Below, piece after piece: positions 61,630 to 64,000 of a stretch of DNA of 64,000 nucleotides (positions within the stretch are counted from its first letter, which is position 1; each line of letters starts with the position of its first letter). The stretch is taken from positions 186,001-250,000 of the forward strand of contig AP026970.1 in the NCBI GenBank assembly GCA_027924025.1, in the 5' to 3' direction. Below the pieces are notes generated by a model, which did no database searches, was not told the DNA's origin, and saw only the letters and a program-made list of their open reading frames with translations. A program made the position numbers and the translations under genes. Source of the DNA: Comamonadaceae bacterium OS-4. Its GTDB lineage: Bacteria > Pseudomonadota > Gammaproteobacteria > Burkholderiales > Burkholderiaceae_C.

Positions 61630-61655
61630 GCGCAAACTGCTATATAAATAATAGC
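61630..61655 (+). repeat. 26-nt dispersed repeat, copy 10
   Basis: GCGC-N4-TGCT-N9-ATAGC, no gaps, in the 76-nt gap between the convergent mshN and comM genes. Confidence 0.7.
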
Positions 61656-61672
61656 AAACGATTGCCGCGTTT

Positions 61673-63226
61673 TCAGTTGGCACCGCGCAATACGCGCCGG
61701 TATTGCATGGCTTCGGCCACATGGTGGAGTTGCGTGTCTGCGCTGCCAGCCAGGTCGGCAATGGTGCGGGCGATTTTCAGGGTGCGGTGGGTGCTGCGCG
61801 CAGACCAGCCGAGTTGTGCGGCCGCTGTCTGCAAGAATTTCAGGGCGGCGGACTCCAGCGCAATATGCTGGTCGATCGCTTGGCCGGCCAGTGCCTGGTT
61901 GCTGCAGCCCTGGCGCTGAAGTGCCCGCTCTCGCGCCCCGTGGCTGCGTTCGCGGATGTCGGCACTGCGCTCGCCGGGGGGGCTGTGCAGCAGTTCTTCG
62001 GCCGCAAGCGCTGGCACCTCGACATGCAGGTCAATCCGGTCCATCAATGGCCCGCTGAGCTTGCCTTGGTAGCGGCTCACTTGGTCCGGCGTGCACCGGC
62101 AAGGGCGTGCCGCTGCCCCGAGGTAACCGCAGGGGCAGGGGTTCATGGCGGCAATCAGCTGGAAGCGCGCCGGGAACTCAGCGCGTCGCGCCGCCCTAGC
62201 GATGGTGATGCTGCCGGTCTCCAGCGGTTCACGCAGGGCTTCAAGGGCCTGGCGCGGAAACTCGGGCAGCTCGTCCAAAAACAACACCCCATGGTGGGCC
62301 AATGAAATTTCTCCGGGCCGGGGTGGCGAGCCACCGCCCACCAGCGCGACAGCGCTCGCGGAATGGTGGGGGCTGCAGGTGGGGCGCTGTCCCCAGCGCT
62401 GCAAGTCAAAGCGCCCGCACAGGCTGCCGATGGCGGCGCTCTCCAGCGCTTCGTCGGTGTTCAGGTCCGGCAGCAAGGCTGCAAAACGCTGGGCCAGCAT
62501 GGATTTGCCAGAGCCCGGCGGGCCTACCAAGAGCAAGCTGTGTCCGCCTGCGGCTGCAATTTCGAGGGCGCGTTTGGCGGCCACTTGGCCTTTGACATCG
62601 GCCATGTCCAGCCCGGGGGCAGACGCTTGCAAGGGGGCGGGCTCCACCCGGACCCAACCGTCCGGGTCTTGCTCCAGGGGAATGCCTTCCGCATCTTTGG
62701 CCTGGCCGCCCGGCGCAAAGTGGTGCACCACATCCAGCAGCCGCCGGGCACGGATCACCCGGGAGTCGGGCACCAAGGCGGCCTCTTCGGCATTGCCGGG
62801 TGGGAGCACCAGTTGGGGGCGGCTGGCTGTTTTCCGCAGTGCCAACGCCATGGCCAAGGCGCCGCGCACTGCGCGCAATTCTCCGGACAAGGACAATTCA
62901 CCCGCGAACTCAAAGCCTGCCAGTGCCTGTGCGTCCACCTGTCCGCTGGCCGCCAGAATGCCCAGGGCGATCGGCAAATCCAGCCGGCCGGAGTCTTTGG
63001 GCAGGTCGGCCGGTGCCAGGTTGACGGTGATGCGTTTGTTGTTAGGAAACTCGAGGCCACTGTTTTGAATGGCGCAGCGCACCCGTTCACGGGCCTCTTT
63101 GACCTCCACATCAGCCAAACCGACCAACGTAAAGCTCGGGAGTCCGTTGGCCAAGTGCACCTCCACGGTTACTTGAACCGCTTCGAGCCCCAATAACGCG
63201 CGACTTTGCACCAAAGACAAGCTCAT
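61673..63226 (-). CDS. comM: YifB family Mg-chelatase-like AAA ATPase (ComM)
   Basis: 517 aa. N-terminal Lon-protease-like fold (LVQSRALLGLEAVQVTVEVHLANGLPSFTLVGLADVEVKEARERVR), then the AAA core with GPPGSGKSMLAQRFA (Walker A), GVLFLDELPEF (Walker B) and NPCPCGYLG, and the C-terminal Mg_chelatase_C region (STHRTLKIARTIADLAG). ComM is a branch-migration helicase that aids integration of transformed DNA. The ATG at 63226 begins the conserved domain. Note that LigE, linked with DNA uptake, is also present in the window. Confidence 0.93.
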   Translation of the reverse strand: MSLSLVQSRALLGLEAVQVTVEVHLANGLPSFTLVGLADVEVKEARERVRCAIQNSGLEFPNNKRITVNLAPADLPKDSGRLDLPIALGILAASGQVDAQALAGFEFAGELSLSGELRAVRGALAMALALRKTASRPQLVLPPGNAEEAALVPDSRVIRARRLLDVVHHFAPGGQAKDAEGIPLEQDPDGWVRVEPAPLQASAPGLDMADVKGQVAAKRALEIAAAGGHSLLLVGPPGSGKSMLAQRFAALLPDLNTDEALESAAIGSLCGRFDLQRWGQRPTCSPHHSASAVALVGGGSPPRPGEISLAHHGVLFLDELPEFPRQALEALREPLETGSITIARAARRAEFPARFQLIAAMNPCPCGYLGAAARPCRCTPDQVSRYQGKLSGPLMDRIDLHVEVPALAAEELLHSPPGERSADIRERSHGARERALQRQGCSNQALAGQAIDQHIALESAALKFLQTAAAQLGWSARSTHRTLKIARTIADLAGSADTQLHHVAEAMQYRRVLRGAN

Positions 63227-63277
63227 TTCCCTGATTTCCCAAAAAGGTGCGCAATATCTCGGTGCATTGCGCTGTGG

Positions 63278-63294
63278 TGCACCATTGCCGTGCA
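63278..63294. promoter_or_regulatory. NtrC-binding site
   Basis: TGCAC-N7-GTGCA, the NtrC dyad, about 80 bp before the sigma-54 promoter. Suits nitrogen-limited activation of glnK-amtB. Confidence 0.75.
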
Positions 63295-63374
63295 AACTGT
63301 TGTTTTGTACAGTGATGTTAGCGGAATCTGCAGAAACTGTGGAGCTTTTTTGCAGAACACCACCGGCGCGCAAC

Positions 63375-63391
63375 TTGGCACGGCTTCTGCT
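63375..63391 (+). promoter_or_regulatory. Sigma-54 (RpoN) promoter of glnK
   Basis: TTGGCACGGCTTCTGCT has the GG (63377-63378) and GC (63389-63390) exactly ten bases apart and the TGGCAC -24 block. It lies 85 nt before the glnK start. Confidence 0.85.
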
Positions 63392-63466
63392 TTATGCCTC
63401 TTAGCTCCCGAAAACCTGGCGCGGCAAGCCACCAGGCCCGGACTCTGTCATTAACTATCAAGCTGA

Positions 63467-63814
<348 letters not shown>

Positions 63815-63832
63815 CTAGAAAGAGAGCACGAC

Positions 63833-64000
63833 ATGAAAAAACTTTTCGCCACGCTGGCTCTGGGCTTGAGCCTGATGACAGCCGGTTCTTTTGCGCTGGC
63901 CCAAACCGCCGCGCCGGCGGCGGATGCGCCTGCCGCAACCGCCTCTGCCCCTGAAGCTGCCGCGCCTGCCGCTGCGCCCGCACCGGCTGCAGCCCCTGCT
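63833..64000 (+). CDS. amtB: Ammonium transporter AmtB, N-terminal part (cut by window end)
   Basis: Only the first 56 residues are in the window: a signal peptide (MKKLFATLALGLSLMTAGSFALA) and an Ala/Pro-rich segment (QTAAPAADAPAATASAPEA...). No transporter helix is visible yet. The call rests on position 18 nt after glnK and on the known signal-plus-Ala/Pro leader seen in betaproteobacterial AmtB. The reading frame is open at the edge. Confidence 0.75.
   Translation, partial: MKKLFATLALGLSLMTAGSFALAQTAAPAADAPAATASAPEAAAPAAAPAPAAAPA

Overview
This 64 kb window looks like chromosome from a GC-rich betaproteobacterium of the order Burkholderiales, most like the family Comamonadaceae (Rhodoferax-type). 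The evidence is a GTP-type PEP carboxykinase, a methionine synthase split into two genes behind an S-adenosylhomocysteine (SAH) riboswitch, a complete MSHA-type pilus locus, a glnK-amtB pair with an Ala/Pro-rich leader on AmtB, ArgP next to DadA, and PEP-CTERM proteins. No phage, insertion sequence, CRISPR array, tRNA or rRNA was seen. The genus is inference; no database search was possible.

Layout. 1-8.6 kb: 3' end of a LacI-type regulator, a GH1 beta-glucosidase with a LacI-type operator, a CaiB/BaiF CoA-transferase, ABC-F protein Uup, a membrane diguanylate cyclase, a pirin and a luciferase-like oxidoreductase. 8.6-10 kb: three small PEP-CTERM-like secreted proteins. 10-14.1 kb: beta-alanine catabolism (semialdehyde dehydrogenase and omega-amino-acid transaminase) with a divergent LysR regulator. 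14.1-18.4 kb: a nested palindromic repeat pair, dadA, argP, a TetR regulator and an aldose epimerase. 18.4-24.5 kb: a galactofuranose-type ABC transporter operon (ytfQ-ytfR-ytfT-yjfF) behind an operator-rich AT-rich promoter, then an aldo/keto reductase. 24.5-36.3 kb: universal stress protein, periplasmic-type DNA ligase LigE, metallophosphoesterase, LysR, pckG, a periplasmic glutathione peroxidase with a 46-aa membrane protein upstream, a double AAA+ ATPase of unknown role, and recQ. 36.4-43.2 kb: SAH riboswitch, metH part 1, an outer-membrane barrel, a Gfo/Idh oxidoreductase, metH part 2 and a glycine-zipper protein. 43.2-61.6 kb: MSHA pilus locus in the order E-G-F-A-(ligase on the opposite strand)-C-D-O-P-Q-I-N-like-J-K-L-M-N. 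61.7-64 kb: comM (yifB), then glnK-amtB behind a sigma-54 promoter with an NtrC site.

How genes work together. The beta-glucosidase and the ytf operon carry matching LacI-type half sites, so one sugar-responsive repressor may control both; the epimerase and aldo/keto reductase would fit the same sugar pathway. The transaminase and MmsA form a two-step route from beta-alanine to acetyl-CoA. The MSHA locus supplies the platform, ATPase, secretin, major and minor pilins, plus an O-antigen-ligase-like enzyme that may glycosylate the pilin. MshE has a c-di-GMP-binding N-terminal domain.

The most unusual signal is a dispersed repeat: ten gap-free copies of one 26-nt motif, half of them within or overlapping coding sequence. 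In addition, a palindrome-rich 99-nt stretch is inserted in frame in recQ, and a REP-like inverted pair lies at 14.15-14.38 kb.
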